In this document: piece after piece, positions 17,428 through 26,085 of the stretch | How the letters are laid out: the number at the start of each line of letters is the position of its first letter | Position numbering within the stretch: the stretch's first letter is position 1 | Position numbers and translations under genes: made by a program | NCBI RefSeq assembly: GCF_007595705.1 | Contig: NZ_NISY01000015.1 | Location: 146,366-210,365, forward strand | Reading direction: 5' to 3' | Length of the DNA stretch: 64,000 bases | DNA from: Streptomyces sp. SAJ15 | Lineage (GTDB): Bacteria; Actinomycetota; Actinomycetes; Streptomycetales; Streptomycetaceae | The notes under the pieces: model-generated | The model's database searches: none | What the model was told of the DNA's origin: nothing | Seen by the model: only the letters and a program-made list of their open reading frames with translations

Positions 17428-18129
17428 ATGTCCGTTTTCACTCCCCTCGGCGCGCTGCTGTCCCACCTGTCCGACGCGCTCACCCCGCTCTTCGGCGGCT
17501 CGGCGATGGCCGCCGCGGTCGTCCTGTTCACCATGGGGGTGCGCGCCGCGCTGCACCCGCTGGCGCGGGCCGCGGCCCGCGGCGAGAAGGTGCGGACCGC
17601 GATGGCCCCGAAGATGGCGGAGCTGGGCCGCAGGTACGGCAACGATCCGGACCGGCTGCGGCGGGCCGCGGCCGAGCTGTACGAGAAGGAGGGCGCCTCC
17701 CCGCTGGCGGGGTGTCTGCCGATGCTGGTCCAGCTGCCGTTCTTCTTCGTGATGTACCACCTGTTCTCCACCGGCAGCGGCGGGGCGGGGCTGCTGGACC
17801 ACACGCTGCTGGGCGCGCCGCTGGACGGCAGCTGGACCGAAGCGCTCGGCGACGGCGGGATGTTCGGCGCCGCGGGGCTGGTCTACCTGGGGCTGTTCGC
17901 GCTGATCGCGGCCGTGGCGACGTGGACGTACACCCGCTCCCGCAAGGCGATGGCCGGCATGCGGCCGTCGCCGGTCGCGGGCGCGGCGGGGCTGACCAGG
18001 GTGCTGCCGCTGCTGTCCTTCGGCACCCTGGTCACCGCCGCCGTGGTGCCGCTGGCGGCCGGGCTCTACCTGGCCACGACGACGACGTGGACGGCGGTGG
18101 AGCGGGCGCTGCTGCACCGCGGGCGGTAG
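17428..18129 (+). CDS. YidC/Oxa1-family membrane insertase, short actinobacterial type
   Basis: 233 residues from an ATG at 17428 with GGAGGG ahead. The core has the Oxa1 pattern: a helix, the cytoplasmic hairpin MAPKMAELGRRYGNDPDRLR, then ELYEKEGASPLAGCLPMLVQ and three more helices ending near GLYLATTTTWTAVERALL. It lacks the long C-terminal tail of the main YidC encoded next to rpmH, so it is a second, accessory copy. Confidence 0.88.
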   Translation: MSVFTPLGALLSHLSDALTPLFGGSAMAAAVVLFTMGVRAALHPLARAAARGEKVRTAMAPKMAELGRRYGNDPDRLRRAAAELYEKEGASPLAGCLPMLVQLPFFFVMYHLFSTGSGGAGLLDHTLLGAPLDGSWTEALGDGGMFGAAGLVYLGLFALIAAVATWTYTRSRKAMAGMRPSPVAGAAGLTRVLPLLSFGTLVTAAVVPLAAGLYLATTTTWTAVERALLHRGR

Positions 18130-18287
18130 GCGCCGTAGGCGCCCGGGGGCGGGGGCGGGGGCGTGGCGGGCGCCCGTGGGGGCCCCTGCCCGGAGAGAAC
18201 CGGAGGGCTGATGCGGGTTCGAAACCGCCGGGCTCCGCCGTCTCGCGTCTCGCCGTGGCGGCGGGAGGAAACCCCCGGGTGCGGCGT

Positions 18288-19388
18288 TCAGGCGAGGCGG
18301 ACGGTGTGCCCCTCCCTGGCGGAGCGGCGGGCGGCCTCCAGGACGCGCAGGGTGGCGGCGGCCTCGACGGCGGTGACCGGGGGCGGGCCGCCGTGGCGGA
18401 CGGCGTCGGCCACGGCCGCGTAGTAGGCCGGGTAGTCGCCGGGCAGGGTCGGCACCGGCTCGCCGCCGCCGGTCTGCGGGGACTCGCCCGAGCCCAGCCG
18501 GCCCCAGGTGGACGGGGCCTCGACGCCCCACGCGGTGCCGTCGCCCGGGCGCTTGCCCTCGCGGAGCGCGGCCTCCTGCGGGTCGAGCCCGTACTTCACA
18601 TAGCCGGCCTGGCCGCCCAGCACCCGGAAGCGCGGGCCGAGCTGGGCGGCGGTGGCGCTCATCCACAGATGGCTGCGCACCCCGCCGGCGTGGGTGAGCG
18701 CGACGAAGGTGTCGTCGTCGGCGGCGGCGCCGGGGCGGCGCACATCGACCTCGGCGTAGACGGAGACGGCCGGGCCGAAGAGGGTGAGCGCCTGGTCGAC
18801 CAGGTGGCTGCCCAGGTCGTAGAGGAGCCCGCCCAGCTCGGCCGGGTCGCCGGACTCCCGCCAGCCGCCCTTGAGCTGCGGACGCCAGCGCTCGAAGCGG
18901 GACTCGAAGCGGTGGACGCGGCCGAGCGCGCCGTCGGCGATGAGCTGCCGCACGGTGCGGAAGTCGTTGTCCCAGCGGCGGTTCTGGAAGGCGCTCAGCA
19001 GCAGCCCGCGCTCGGCGGCGAGCGCGGCCAGCGCTTCCGCCTCCGCGGCGGTGGCGGCGAGCGGCTTGTCGACCACCACCGGCAGCCCGGCCTCCAGGGC
19101 GGCGCGGGCGAGCGGCACATGGGTGCGGTTGGGCGAGGCGACGACGATCAGGTCGAGCTCGGCGGCCCGGTCCGGGGCGAACAGCTCCTCCGGCGTGGCG
19201 ACGCAGCGCGCCTCGGGGTGTTCGGCACGGGCCTGCGTCTGCCGCTCGGGGTTGCCGGTGACGACGGTGTGCAGGGCCAGGCCCTCGGTGGCCGCGATCA
19301 GGGGGGCGTGGAAGACGGAGCCCGCGAGGCCGTAGCCGATGAGGCCGACGCGCAGGGGGGTGCCGGTGCTGCCAGGGGTGCCATCCAT
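18288..19388 (-). CDS. Gfo/Idh/MocA-family oxidoreductase
   Basis: 366 residues. The NAD(P)-binding N-terminus reads LRVGLIGYGLAGSVFHAPLI, followed by VDKPLAATAAEAEAL (the conserved EKP-type loop) and a C-terminal alpha/beta domain. These enzymes oxidise or reduce sugars and inositol-like compounds. The start at 19388 is 49 bp from the divergent ROK regulator, with a palindrome between them, so sugar-responsive control is likely. The substrate is unknown. Confidence 0.88.
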   Translation of the reverse strand: MDGTPGSTGTPLRVGLIGYGLAGSVFHAPLIAATEGLALHTVVTGNPERQTQARAEHPEARCVATPEELFAPDRAAELDLIVVASPNRTHVPLARAALEAGLPVVVDKPLAATAAEAEALAALAAERGLLLSAFQNRRWDNDFRTVRQLIADGALGRVHRFESRFERWRPQLKGGWRESGDPAELGGLLYDLGSHLVDQALTLFGPAVSVYAEVDVRRPGAAADDDTFVALTHAGGVRSHLWMSATAAQLGPRFRVLGGQAGYVKYGLDPQEAALREGKRPGDGTAWGVEAPSTWGRLGSGESPQTGGGEPVPTLPGDYPAYYAAVADAVRHGGPPPVTAVEAAATLRVLEAARRSAREGHTVRLA

Positions 19389-19394
19389 GGCAGT

Positions 19395-19421
19395 CACTTT
19401 GACAACAGTGTTGCCAAAGTG
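19395..19421. promoter_or_regulatory. 27-bp palindromic operator
   Basis: The sequence CACTTTG at the left and CAAAGTG at the right frame CAACA-G-TGTTG. The 27-mer is a palindrome except for one mismatched pair and the central base. It lies between the start codons of the oxidoreductase and ROK genes and is AT-rich against its surroundings. It fits an operator for the ROK repressor, which would control itself and the oxidoreductase. Confidence 0.75.
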
Positions 19422-19436
19422 CAAGCGGCGGGGAGA

Positions 19437-20708
19437 ATGGCGTCTGTGCGGCACCTCCATGAACGTGATCCCGACGGCCCCCACGGCGCCAACCTCTCCG
19501 TGCTGCGCGGCCACAACGCCGCGCTGCTCCTCTCGTTGCTGCGGGACGCCGGCGAGGACGGGGTGAGCCGACCGGAGCTGGCCGAGCGCACGGGGCTCAC
19601 CCCCCAGGCCGTCAGCAAGATCACCGCGCGGCTGCGCGCGGACGGCCTGGCCGCCGAGGCCGGCACCCGTCCCTCCACCGGGGGCAAGCCGCGCACCGTG
19701 CTGCGGCTGGTGCGCGGGGCGCGCAGCGCGGTGGGGCTGCATCTGGACCGCGACGAGCTGACGGTGGTGCGCACCGATCTGGCCGGGGAGCCGCTCGACA
19801 TACGGGTGGCGCCGCTCGACTTCGGCGCGGGCGCGGAGGCGGTGCTGGACGCGGCGGTGGCGCAGGTCGCCGCGGCGGTGGCGCAGGTCGCCGCGGTGCT
19901 GGAGCCGGACGAGGCGGTGCCGATGCCGGGCGGGGCGGTGTCGACGCCGGACGGGGCGGCGGCGCGGGACCAGGCCCGGGACCGGGCGGCGGACCCGGTG
20001 GCGGGGGAGGAGCCGGCGGGCGAGCGGGTGGGCGGCGGTCGGGTGCTCGGGGTCGGCGTCGCGTCCCCCGGGCCGCTCGACCACGGCGTCGGAGTGCTGC
20101 GCCGCGTCACCGGCTTCCCGTACTGGGACGGCTTCCCGCTGCGCGACGCGCTCGCCGCGCGGCTCGGCCTGCCGGTCGTCCTCGACAAGGACACCAACGC
20201 CGCCGCGCTGGGCTTGGCGCGGCGTCCCGACGGGCCGGAGCGGTTGGCCGACTCGTTCGCCTATCTGCACCTGGGGACCGGGCTGGGCGCGGGGCTGGTG
20301 CTCGGCGGCGAGGTCTACCGCGGCGCGCGCACCGACGCCGGGGAGTTCGGCCACCAGGTGATCCAGCTCGACGGCCCGCCCTGCGGCTGCGGCGGCCGCG
20401 GCTGCGTCGAGGCCCTGTGCCTGGCGGCCGTGGCCGCCGGCGACCCCGCCCGCGCGGCCCGGCTGCTCGGCGTCGGCGCCGCCAACCTCGTTCGCCTCCT
20501 CGATGTCGACCGGGTGTTCCTCGGTGGCCGGACTGTGCTCGCCGACCCCGAGCCCTACGCGCGCGGGGTGGCCGCGGTCCTGGCCGAGGAGGCGGGCCGG
20601 TCCGGCGCCGGGCATGCGGTGGCGGTCGACGTGGCCGGGCGAGGGCGCCGCCTGGTGGCCGAAGGGGCGGCGCAACTGGTGCTCGGCCGGTTCTTCGGCC
20701 GGGCGTAG
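19437..20708 (+). CDS. ROK-family transcriptional regulator
   Basis: 423 residues from an ATG at 19437. A winged helix occupies about residues 22-80 (SVLRGHNAALLLSLL, LTPQAVSKITARLRADGLA). The sugar-kinase-like domain has DKDTNAAALG, HLGTGLGAGLVLGG and the zinc motif CGCGGRGCVE. An Ala/Val/Glu/Pro-rich stretch (about residues 140-195) with near-repeats such as AVAQVAAAVAQVAAVL is an insertion not normal in the family. It probably represses the divergent oxidoreductase gene in response to a sugar or sugar phosphate. Confidence 0.88.
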   Translation: MASVRHLHERDPDGPHGANLSVLRGHNAALLLSLLRDAGEDGVSRPELAERTGLTPQAVSKITARLRADGLAAEAGTRPSTGGKPRTVLRLVRGARSAVGLHLDRDELTVVRTDLAGEPLDIRVAPLDFGAGAEAVLDAAVAQVAAAVAQVAAVLEPDEAVPMPGGAVSTPDGAAARDQARDRAADPVAGEEPAGERVGGGRVLGVGVASPGPLDHGVGVLRRVTGFPYWDGFPLRDALAARLGLPVVLDKDTNAAALGLARRPDGPERLADSFAYLHLGTGLGAGLVLGGEVYRGARTDAGEFGHQVIQLDGPPCGCGGRGCVEALCLAAVAAGDPARAARLLGVGAANLVRLLDVDRVFLGGRTVLADPEPYARGVAAVLAEEAGRSGAGHAVAVDVAGRGRRLVAEGAAQLVLGRFFGRA

Positions 20709-20965
20709 CGCGCTGCGGGGATCGGGGGTCGGTGCGGCGGGGCGGGACGGGGCGGTTCCGCGGTCGGGTGGGGGACGGCCCGGCGGTTCAGCGGTCGGGG
20801 GCGGGAAGTCGCGGCGGGACGGGGCGGGGAACTGCGGGTGCTGCGCTGATCGAGGGGGAATGTGACGGCCACTCGGATGTCGTGGCCGGGCCGGGCCGCG
20901 CGGCGGCGGTCGGGTGGGGAAGGGCACTGGGAGTCCCGCGAAGCACCCCGCAGCGAAGGTGAGCC

Positions 20966-21985
20966 ATGCGTCTGCCCAGCGCGCCCGCCGTCCGCCTGGT
21001 CATGGCCGCGCTGGTGGCCCTGACCCCGCTCGCGCCCGGCGCGTCCGCCGAAGCCGTCGCGGCCGCCCGACACGGGGCCTCAGCCCGGCACCCCGCGCCC
21101 GTCGCCGAGGCCGTGCCGACCGCCGCGGCCGTACCCGGCTGCGGCGACGCGAACAGCGCCGACTTTCCGTTGGACGCGTCGCTGCAGGCCGACCCCAGCG
21201 ACTACGCGCGCGGCGGTGATTGGCGGGTGTGGCGGTTGCAACTGCGGAACACCACCGAGCGGGCCTGCCGGTCGATCCACCCGGTGGTGGTGATGGCGGG
21301 CCGGGACCGCAAGCTCCGGCCTCGACACATCCGGCTGGAGTTCCACGACAAGGAGCTGACCGCGGGGGAACGGCGGGCCCGGCAGACGTGGCGGCCGGTC
21401 CGCTTCGAGACGACCGACCAGCACGAGAGCGTCGGCATCCTCGAAGCGCCCGGCTTCCCCGGCTTCACGGTGCCGGCCGGTCGTGCCGTCGAGGTGGCCC
21501 TGCGGCTCCGCCTCACCGACGACGCGCCGCTCGGCCCGGTCGTCGCCGCCATCACCACGGTCCAGCGGCGGGACCGGGACGGCGACTGGGTCGGCCAGTC
21601 CGACAGCCACGCCTTCACGGTCGTCGCGGCCGCGCGGACGGAGGGCGGCGCCGGGGACGGCCGGGCGGAGGGCGGCGCCGGGGACGGCCCGGCGGAGGGC
21701 TCCGCGGGCGACGACGCCCGTGGTGAGGCCGAGGACCGGCGCGAGTCGGACGGCCGGCGCGAGCACCACGGCCGGACCGACACCGAGGGGCGCCCGCCCG
21801 CCGGTTCCGGCGCTCCCGCCCCGCCCGCCCTGGCCGACACCGGCCCCGCCCCCCGCCGCGCCGACCGGGCCGCGCTGCTCGCCCTCTCGGGAGTCAGCGC
21901 GGCTTGTCTGCTGGCCGGCGCCGCGCTGCTGGCCTTCGCGCGGCGGCTGCGGGTCGCCGCGGACGGCGTTCGACGGACGGGCTGA
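20966..21985 (+). CDS. Secreted surface protein with LADTG sorting signal
   Basis: 339 residues. A signal peptide ends near PGASAEA. The exported domain (about 55-210) is beta-rich and contains WRVWRLQLRNTTERACRSIH, resembling a cell-surface beta-sandwich. An acidic Gly/Asp/Arg linker with near-repeats (EGGAGDGRAEGGAGDGPAEG) follows. The C-terminus is LADTG, a hydrophobic helix and a basic tail, a typical class E sortase signal. It is likely a substrate of the sortase at 14353-15162 or of a paralogue. Confidence 0.82.
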   Translation: MRLPSAPAVRLVMAALVALTPLAPGASAEAVAAARHGASARHPAPVAEAVPTAAAVPGCGDANSADFPLDASLQADPSDYARGGDWRVWRLQLRNTTERACRSIHPVVVMAGRDRKLRPRHIRLEFHDKELTAGERRARQTWRPVRFETTDQHESVGILEAPGFPGFTVPAGRAVEVALRLRLTDDAPLGPVVAAITTVQRRDRDGDWVGQSDSHAFTVVAAARTEGGAGDGRAEGGAGDGPAEGSAGDDARGEAEDRRESDGRREHHGRTDTEGRPPAGSGAPAPPALADTGPAPRRADRAALLALSGVSAACLLAGAALLAFARRLRVAADGVRRTG

Positions 21986-22192
21986 CGCCCTCCGCGTACG
22001 CCGCGAGCTCCGTAGGGCGCGGCGCGCGGCGCCCCCGGGGCGGGGTGACGCGCCACTTTCCGCCCGCCGATCAGGCGGGTTTCTCTGGGGAGAGCTTGGC
22101 GGCGACGGCGCGCCGCCTGGGCATACTTGGCACGCTCTCGTCGCGGCCGGCGCGGAGCGAACGCGCTGATGGGCGAGTACGGGAGGTGTCCG

Positions 22193-22363
22193 ATGACGGT
22201 GGCGAGCGGTGGCGTTCGGGTGATGCCGCAGGAGCGGCCGGAGGCGTCGTTCCGGTGCGGGGGCGGGAGCATCGACCCCCAGTGCGCCACCTGCGGCGGC
22301 ACGGGTTGGATCGGCGACCAGATCGCCTGCCCCACGTGCAACTGCTCCGGCGAAGGCGCGTGA
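22193..22363 (+). CDS. Very small protein with DnaJ-like zinc-binding motif
   Basis: 56 residues from an ATG at 22193 behind GGGAGGTG. The C-terminal 25 residues contain CATCGGTGWIGDQIACPTC, two CxxC knuckles with the CxxCGGTGW pattern of the DnaJ zinc finger. An additional Cys is close to the end. An in-frame ATG at 22169 is possible. It may bind zinc and act as a small chaperone-like or nucleic-acid-binding protein; no function can be assigned. Confidence 0.65.
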   Translation: MTVASGGVRVMPQERPEASFRCGGGSIDPQCATCGGTGWIGDQIACPTCNCSGEGA

Positions 22364-22997
22364 GCGGAGCGCGCGACCAGCCGCTCAGCCGCCCGATGAG
22401 GGCGCGGTCCCGGTGTCGCCCCCGTGGGCGGGCGACACGGTCACGGGTGTCCGCGGGCGCGTTCGGGCGGCGGCGGGATGCGAGGATCGCGCCGTGGACT
22501 CCCCGTAGGGCCGGAACTCCGCCGCGCCGTAGGGCCGGAACCCCGCCGCGCTGGTGAGCCGGAACCCCGCCGCGCCGGTGAGCTTCGGCATCCCCGAGCA
22601 CGGCCGCCTCCCCACGTCCTACGCGGTGAAGGCGTGCGTCGCCGCGCCGCTGGACGCGTCGGGCGAGGCGGCACCCTGCCCGTGCGGCGGCAGGTGCGCA
22701 CGCCAGGCCGCACGTTCCTCGGGCTCGACCGGTTCCCCCGCCCGCCGGCGCTTCCCGGGGAGTCGGGGCCGGCGCCCGGGGCGGCGACCCCCGCGCAAGG
22801 CCGGCCCCGTCGTCGGCGGCTTCGCGGCCCGCACCGAGTGGTGGCCACCGACGACGACGCCGAGCGGCTGAACCCGCCCGTTTCCCCCTCCGGAGTGGAG
22901 ATCTCACCGCGGCGGCACCGCACGGCTCTGGCACATCGCGACGACCCACGCCAGGGTGGCGGGCCGGTACCGCCACCCTCGACCCCGGGAGGACGAT
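22364..22997. repeat. Gene-poor region with a 24-bp tandem repeat
   Basis: 634 bp without a convincing gene. Three 24-bp units beginning GCCGGAACCCCGCCGCGC lie at 22510-22533, 22534-22557 and 22558-22581, with a few substitutions. The open frames here (for example 22554-22871 on the plus strand) have no ribosome-binding site and Arg/Pro-rich translations. It could be the decayed remains of a gene. Confidence 0.6.
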
Positions 22998-24530
22998 GTG
23001 TCCCGCAGCATCACCCGACGCTCCGTGCTCGCCTCCGCCGCCGGCACCGCCGTGGTGGCCGTCGGCGGGCTGCCCACCCCCGCCGCCGCCGCGGCGCCCA
23101 CTCTTCCGAACGGCACCAGCGCCGACAAGGTGCTGGTCGTCGGGATGGACGGACTGCGCCACGACCGCATCGCCGCCGCCGACGCCCCCACCCTCACCGG
23201 GCTGATGGCGGGCGGCACCTTCGGGGCGAGCCTGTTGTACGCGCCGCCGATGGCGGCCACCTCCTCCGGCCCCGGCTGGTCCACCATCGCCACCGGCGTG
23301 TGGCCCGACAAGCACGGCGTGCGGGACAACTCCTTCGCCGGCAAGGACTACGGCCGCTACCCCGGCTTCCTGGCCCGGCTGGCCCAGGTGCGGCCGGGGC
23401 TGTCCACCTTCGCGGCGGTGGACTGGAAGCCCCTGGACGCCCAGGGCACGGTCACCCCCGGCGCCGACGCCAAGGTGGTCTACGACGGCGACGCCGAGGG
23501 CTATGTCAGCGCCGACGAGCGGTTGACCGTCGACACCGTCGGCGTGCTCCGCGACCAGCACCCCGACGTCGTCTTCGTCTACCTCGGCAACACCGACGTG
23601 GTCGCGCACGCGAGCGGCACCGGCCGGAGATACCTGGACGCCATCGCCGTGCAGGACCGGCAGCTGGGCCGGCTGCTGGCCGCGATCGAGGCGCGCCCGA
23701 GCCGGGCCGTCGAGCGCTGGACCGTCATCGTCGCCACCGACCACGGTCATCTGGACGCCGGTGGCCACGGCGGCAGCGGCATAGCGGAGCGCCGCACCTT
23801 CGTGCTCGCCCAGGGCCCGGGCATCCCGGCCGGCGCCCGGCCCGCGGACACCCGGCTGGTCGATGTCGCCGCCACCGTCTTCCACCAGCTCGGCGTGCCG
23901 GTCGATCCGGCCTGGGGGCTGGACGGCAAGCCGATCCAGCGGCGGGCCGGGGACGCCTTCGAGACGCTGTACGGCGCGCTCTCGCCGCGCGTGGACGAGA
24001 CCGGCATCCCGGCCGGCGTGCTCGGCCACACGCACACCCCGCCCAGCGGCTGGTCGGTCGTCAACTCCGCGATGGGCGGCGGCGGGGTGAGCGAGTGGCG
24101 CGGCTGGGCCTTCGCCACCGACGAGTTCTGGAGCCGCACCCAGCGCGACCAGTGGCGGGAGCTGAACGTCCGCTCCCGCGGCGTGTTCGCGGTCGCCGAC
24201 TCCGACGAGTGGGCGGACCGGAGCTTCTCCGGGACGTACGACTCCACGCTGGTCAGCCCGGCGTACCCGGTCGGCGGGGCCACCACCGTACGGCTGGACT
24301 TCACCACCCACTACCGGCAGGAGGGGAACCAGACCGCACAGGTCCTCGCCTCCTGGAACGGCGCCACCCCGGTCCCGGTCCGGAGCTACACCTCCGACGT
24401 GGTCTCCCAGCCGCAGTCGCTGACGCTGGACGTGCCGGCCGGCGCCTCCGGCGTGAGCTTCCGCTTCCGTTACACCGGGTCCAACAACTGGTATTGGGTG
24501 ATCGACGGAGTCGACGTGACCAGCGCCTGA
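22998..24530 (+). CDS. Tat-exported nucleotide pyrophosphatase/phosphodiesterase family protein
   Basis: 510 residues from a GTG at 22998 with GGGAGGA ahead. A twin-arginine signal (SITRRSVLASAAGTAVVAVG) is followed by an alkaline-phosphatase-fold domain. Metal-binding motifs are VLVVGMDGLRHDRI, GPGWSTIATGVWPDKHGV (nucleophile Ser/Thr region), LGNTDVVAHASG and ATDHGHLDAGGHG. The last 120 residues form a beta-sandwich extension (TTVRLDFTTHYRQEGNQTAQ). It probably cleaves extracellular phosphodiesters; the substrate is not known. Confidence 0.88.
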   Translation: MSRSITRRSVLASAAGTAVVAVGGLPTPAAAAAPTLPNGTSADKVLVVGMDGLRHDRIAAADAPTLTGLMAGGTFGASLLYAPPMAATSSGPGWSTIATGVWPDKHGVRDNSFAGKDYGRYPGFLARLAQVRPGLSTFAAVDWKPLDAQGTVTPGADAKVVYDGDAEGYVSADERLTVDTVGVLRDQHPDVVFVYLGNTDVVAHASGTGRRYLDAIAVQDRQLGRLLAAIEARPSRAVERWTVIVATDHGHLDAGGHGGSGIAERRTFVLAQGPGIPAGARPADTRLVDVAATVFHQLGVPVDPAWGLDGKPIQRRAGDAFETLYGALSPRVDETGIPAGVLGHTHTPPSGWSVVNSAMGGGGVSEWRGWAFATDEFWSRTQRDQWRELNVRSRGVFAVADSDEWADRSFSGTYDSTLVSPAYPVGGATTVRLDFTTHYRQEGNQTAQVLASWNGATPVPVRSYTSDVVSQPQSLTLDVPAGASGVSFRFRYTGSNNWYWVIDGVDVTSA

Positions 24531-24596
24531 CGGGCCGAGCCTGACTAGGCTGGTCTCGCACACCCGTCTCATCGCAACCGCAAGAGAGCAGGTCAC

Positions 24597-25379
24597 ATGG
24601 GAGAGCGGAAGCCGATCGAGTCCTGGCTCACCGACATGGACGGCGTGCTGATCCATGAGGGGGTGCCGATCCCCGGCGCGGACGCGTTCCTGGCCCGGCT
24701 GCGGGAGTCCGGAAGCCCCTTCCTCGTGCTCACCAACAACTCCATCTACACGCCGCGGGACCTGCACGCCCGGCTCGCCCGGATGGGGCTGGACGTGCCC
24801 GTCGAGAACATCTGGACCTCGGCGCTGGCCACCGCCCAGTTCCTGGACGACCAGCGGCCGGCCGGCACCGCGTACGTCATCGGCGAGGCGGGGCTCACCA
24901 CCGCGCTGCACGACATCGGCTACGTCCTCACCGACGCCGAGCCGGACTACGTGGTGCTGGGCGAGACCCGCACCTACAGCTTCGAGGCGCTCACCAAGGC
25001 CATCCGGTTGATCAACGACGGGGCGCGGTTCATCGCGACCAACCCCGACGAGACCGGCCCGAGCCCCAAGGGCGTACTGCCCGCCACCGGCTCGGTCGCC
25101 GCGCTGATCACCAAGGCCACGGGTCGCGAGCCGTACTTCGTCGGCAAGCCCAACCCGCTGATGATGCGGGCGGGGCTGAACGCCATCGGGGCGCACTCCG
25201 AGACCAGCGCGATGATCGGGGACCGGATGGACACCGATGTGCTGGCCGGCCTGGAGGCGGGGATGCGGACCTTCCTGGTGCTCACCGGCCTCACCCGCCC
25301 GGAGGAGATCGACCGGCACCCCTTCCGGCCGTCCCGCGTGGTGGACTCCATCGCCGACCTGGTGGACCTGGTGCGGTAG
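24597..25379 (+). CDS. HAD-IIA family sugar/nucleotide phosphatase (NagD-like)
   Basis: 260 residues. HAD motif I is WLTDMDGVLIHEG, motif II FLVLTNNS, motif III includes the lysine of GSVAALITKATGREPYFVGK and motif IV is MIGDRMDTDVLAGLEAG. The cap position and length match the NagD/AraL group. It likely hydrolyses small phosphorylated metabolites in the cytoplasm. It ends 30 bp before a strong terminator. Confidence 0.92.
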   Translation: MGERKPIESWLTDMDGVLIHEGVPIPGADAFLARLRESGSPFLVLTNNSIYTPRDLHARLARMGLDVPVENIWTSALATAQFLDDQRPAGTAYVIGEAGLTTALHDIGYVLTDAEPDYVVLGETRTYSFEALTKAIRLINDGARFIATNPDETGPSPKGVLPATGSVAALITKATGREPYFVGKPNPLMMRAGLNAIGAHSETSAMIGDRMDTDVLAGLEAGMRTFLVLTGLTRPEEIDRHPFRPSRVVDSIADLVDLVR

Positions 25380-25409
25380 CCCTTTCACCGCCTCACCCGA
25401 ACAGAGCAG

Positions 25410-25438
25410 CCGGGGCCCGCAGCGGATGCGGGCCCCGG
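25410..25438 (+). terminator. Rho-independent-type terminator
   Basis: CCGGGGCCCGC (25410-25420) pairs perfectly with GCGGGCCCCGG (25428-25438) around a 7-nt loop, followed by CCGTTCTTG. It closes the HAD phosphatase unit. Confidence 0.85.
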
Positions 25439-25477
25439 CCGTTCTTGTGAGCCTTCTGGGGTAACGGGAGGTTCACT

Positions 25478-26077
25478 ATGCGTTCCCAGCGAATAACTCT
25501 CTGTGTCGCCACCGTGGCGGCCATCGCCTGTGTCTCCGTCGCCCCCGCCCCCGCCGCCTTCGCGGCACCGGGCACCGCGGCCACCGTCCGCGCGGACGAC
25601 CGGCACGAGGACGACCGCGACGACCGGCACCGCGGACAGGACGAGGATCGTGACGGCTACGGCCGCCACGACGAGGACGGCGGCCGGGGGGACCGGGGCC
25701 GCGACGAGGACCACGGCCGTCACGACGAGGGCGGCGACCGCCACGGCGGAGGCCAGGGTGATCAAGGCCGTCCGGACGAGGACTTCGGCGGCGGCTTCGG
25801 TCAAGGGGACTCCGGCGGAGACGACTTCGGCCGCGGCGACTTCGGTCGCGGTGGCGGCGACGACGGCTACGGGGGCCGGCCGGGGATGCCGCACGAGCCC
25901 TACGCCCCGGTCCACGCCGGCGGCGGCGCCACCGCACGGAGCGACGAGTCCCGTGGGTTCGGCGGGGTGGAGGCGTACGGGCTGGTGCTCGCGGGCGGCG
26001 CGGCGGTCGCGGTGGGCGGCCTGGCCGTGTACCGGCGCCGCGCGGCCCGCTCCACGTCCCGTTCCTCTGACGGCTGA
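25478..26077 (+). CDS. Secreted Asp/Arg/His/Gly-rich protein with C-terminal anchor
   Basis: 199 residues. A signal peptide ends at AFAAPG. Residues about 40-130 are a highly charged low-complexity stretch with repeated (H/R)DEDG and DFGRG units. A C-terminal helix (AYGLVLAGGAAVAVGGLAVY) and RRRAAR tail follow, but no LPxTG-like motif is visible. It is 8 bp from the class F sortase gene and probably cotranscribed. Many Streptomyces class F sortases have such a partner. The role is unknown; metal binding by the His/Asp-rich part is possible. Confidence 0.75.
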   Translation: MRSQRITLCVATVAAIACVSVAPAPAAFAAPGTAATVRADDRHEDDRDDRHRGQDEDRDGYGRHDEDGGRGDRGRDEDHGRHDEGGDRHGGGQGDQGRPDEDFGGGFGQGDSGGDDFGRGDFGRGGGDDGYGGRPGMPHEPYAPVHAGGGATARSDESRGFGGVEAYGLVLAGGAAVAVGGLAVYRRRAARSTSRSSDG

Positions 26078-26085
26078 CCGGACCG

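Noticed and set aside
22441..22923. 160-codon minus-strand frame in the gene-poor region
   Set aside because: No start signal and no recognisable domain; amino-acid bias as expected from random high-GC DNA.
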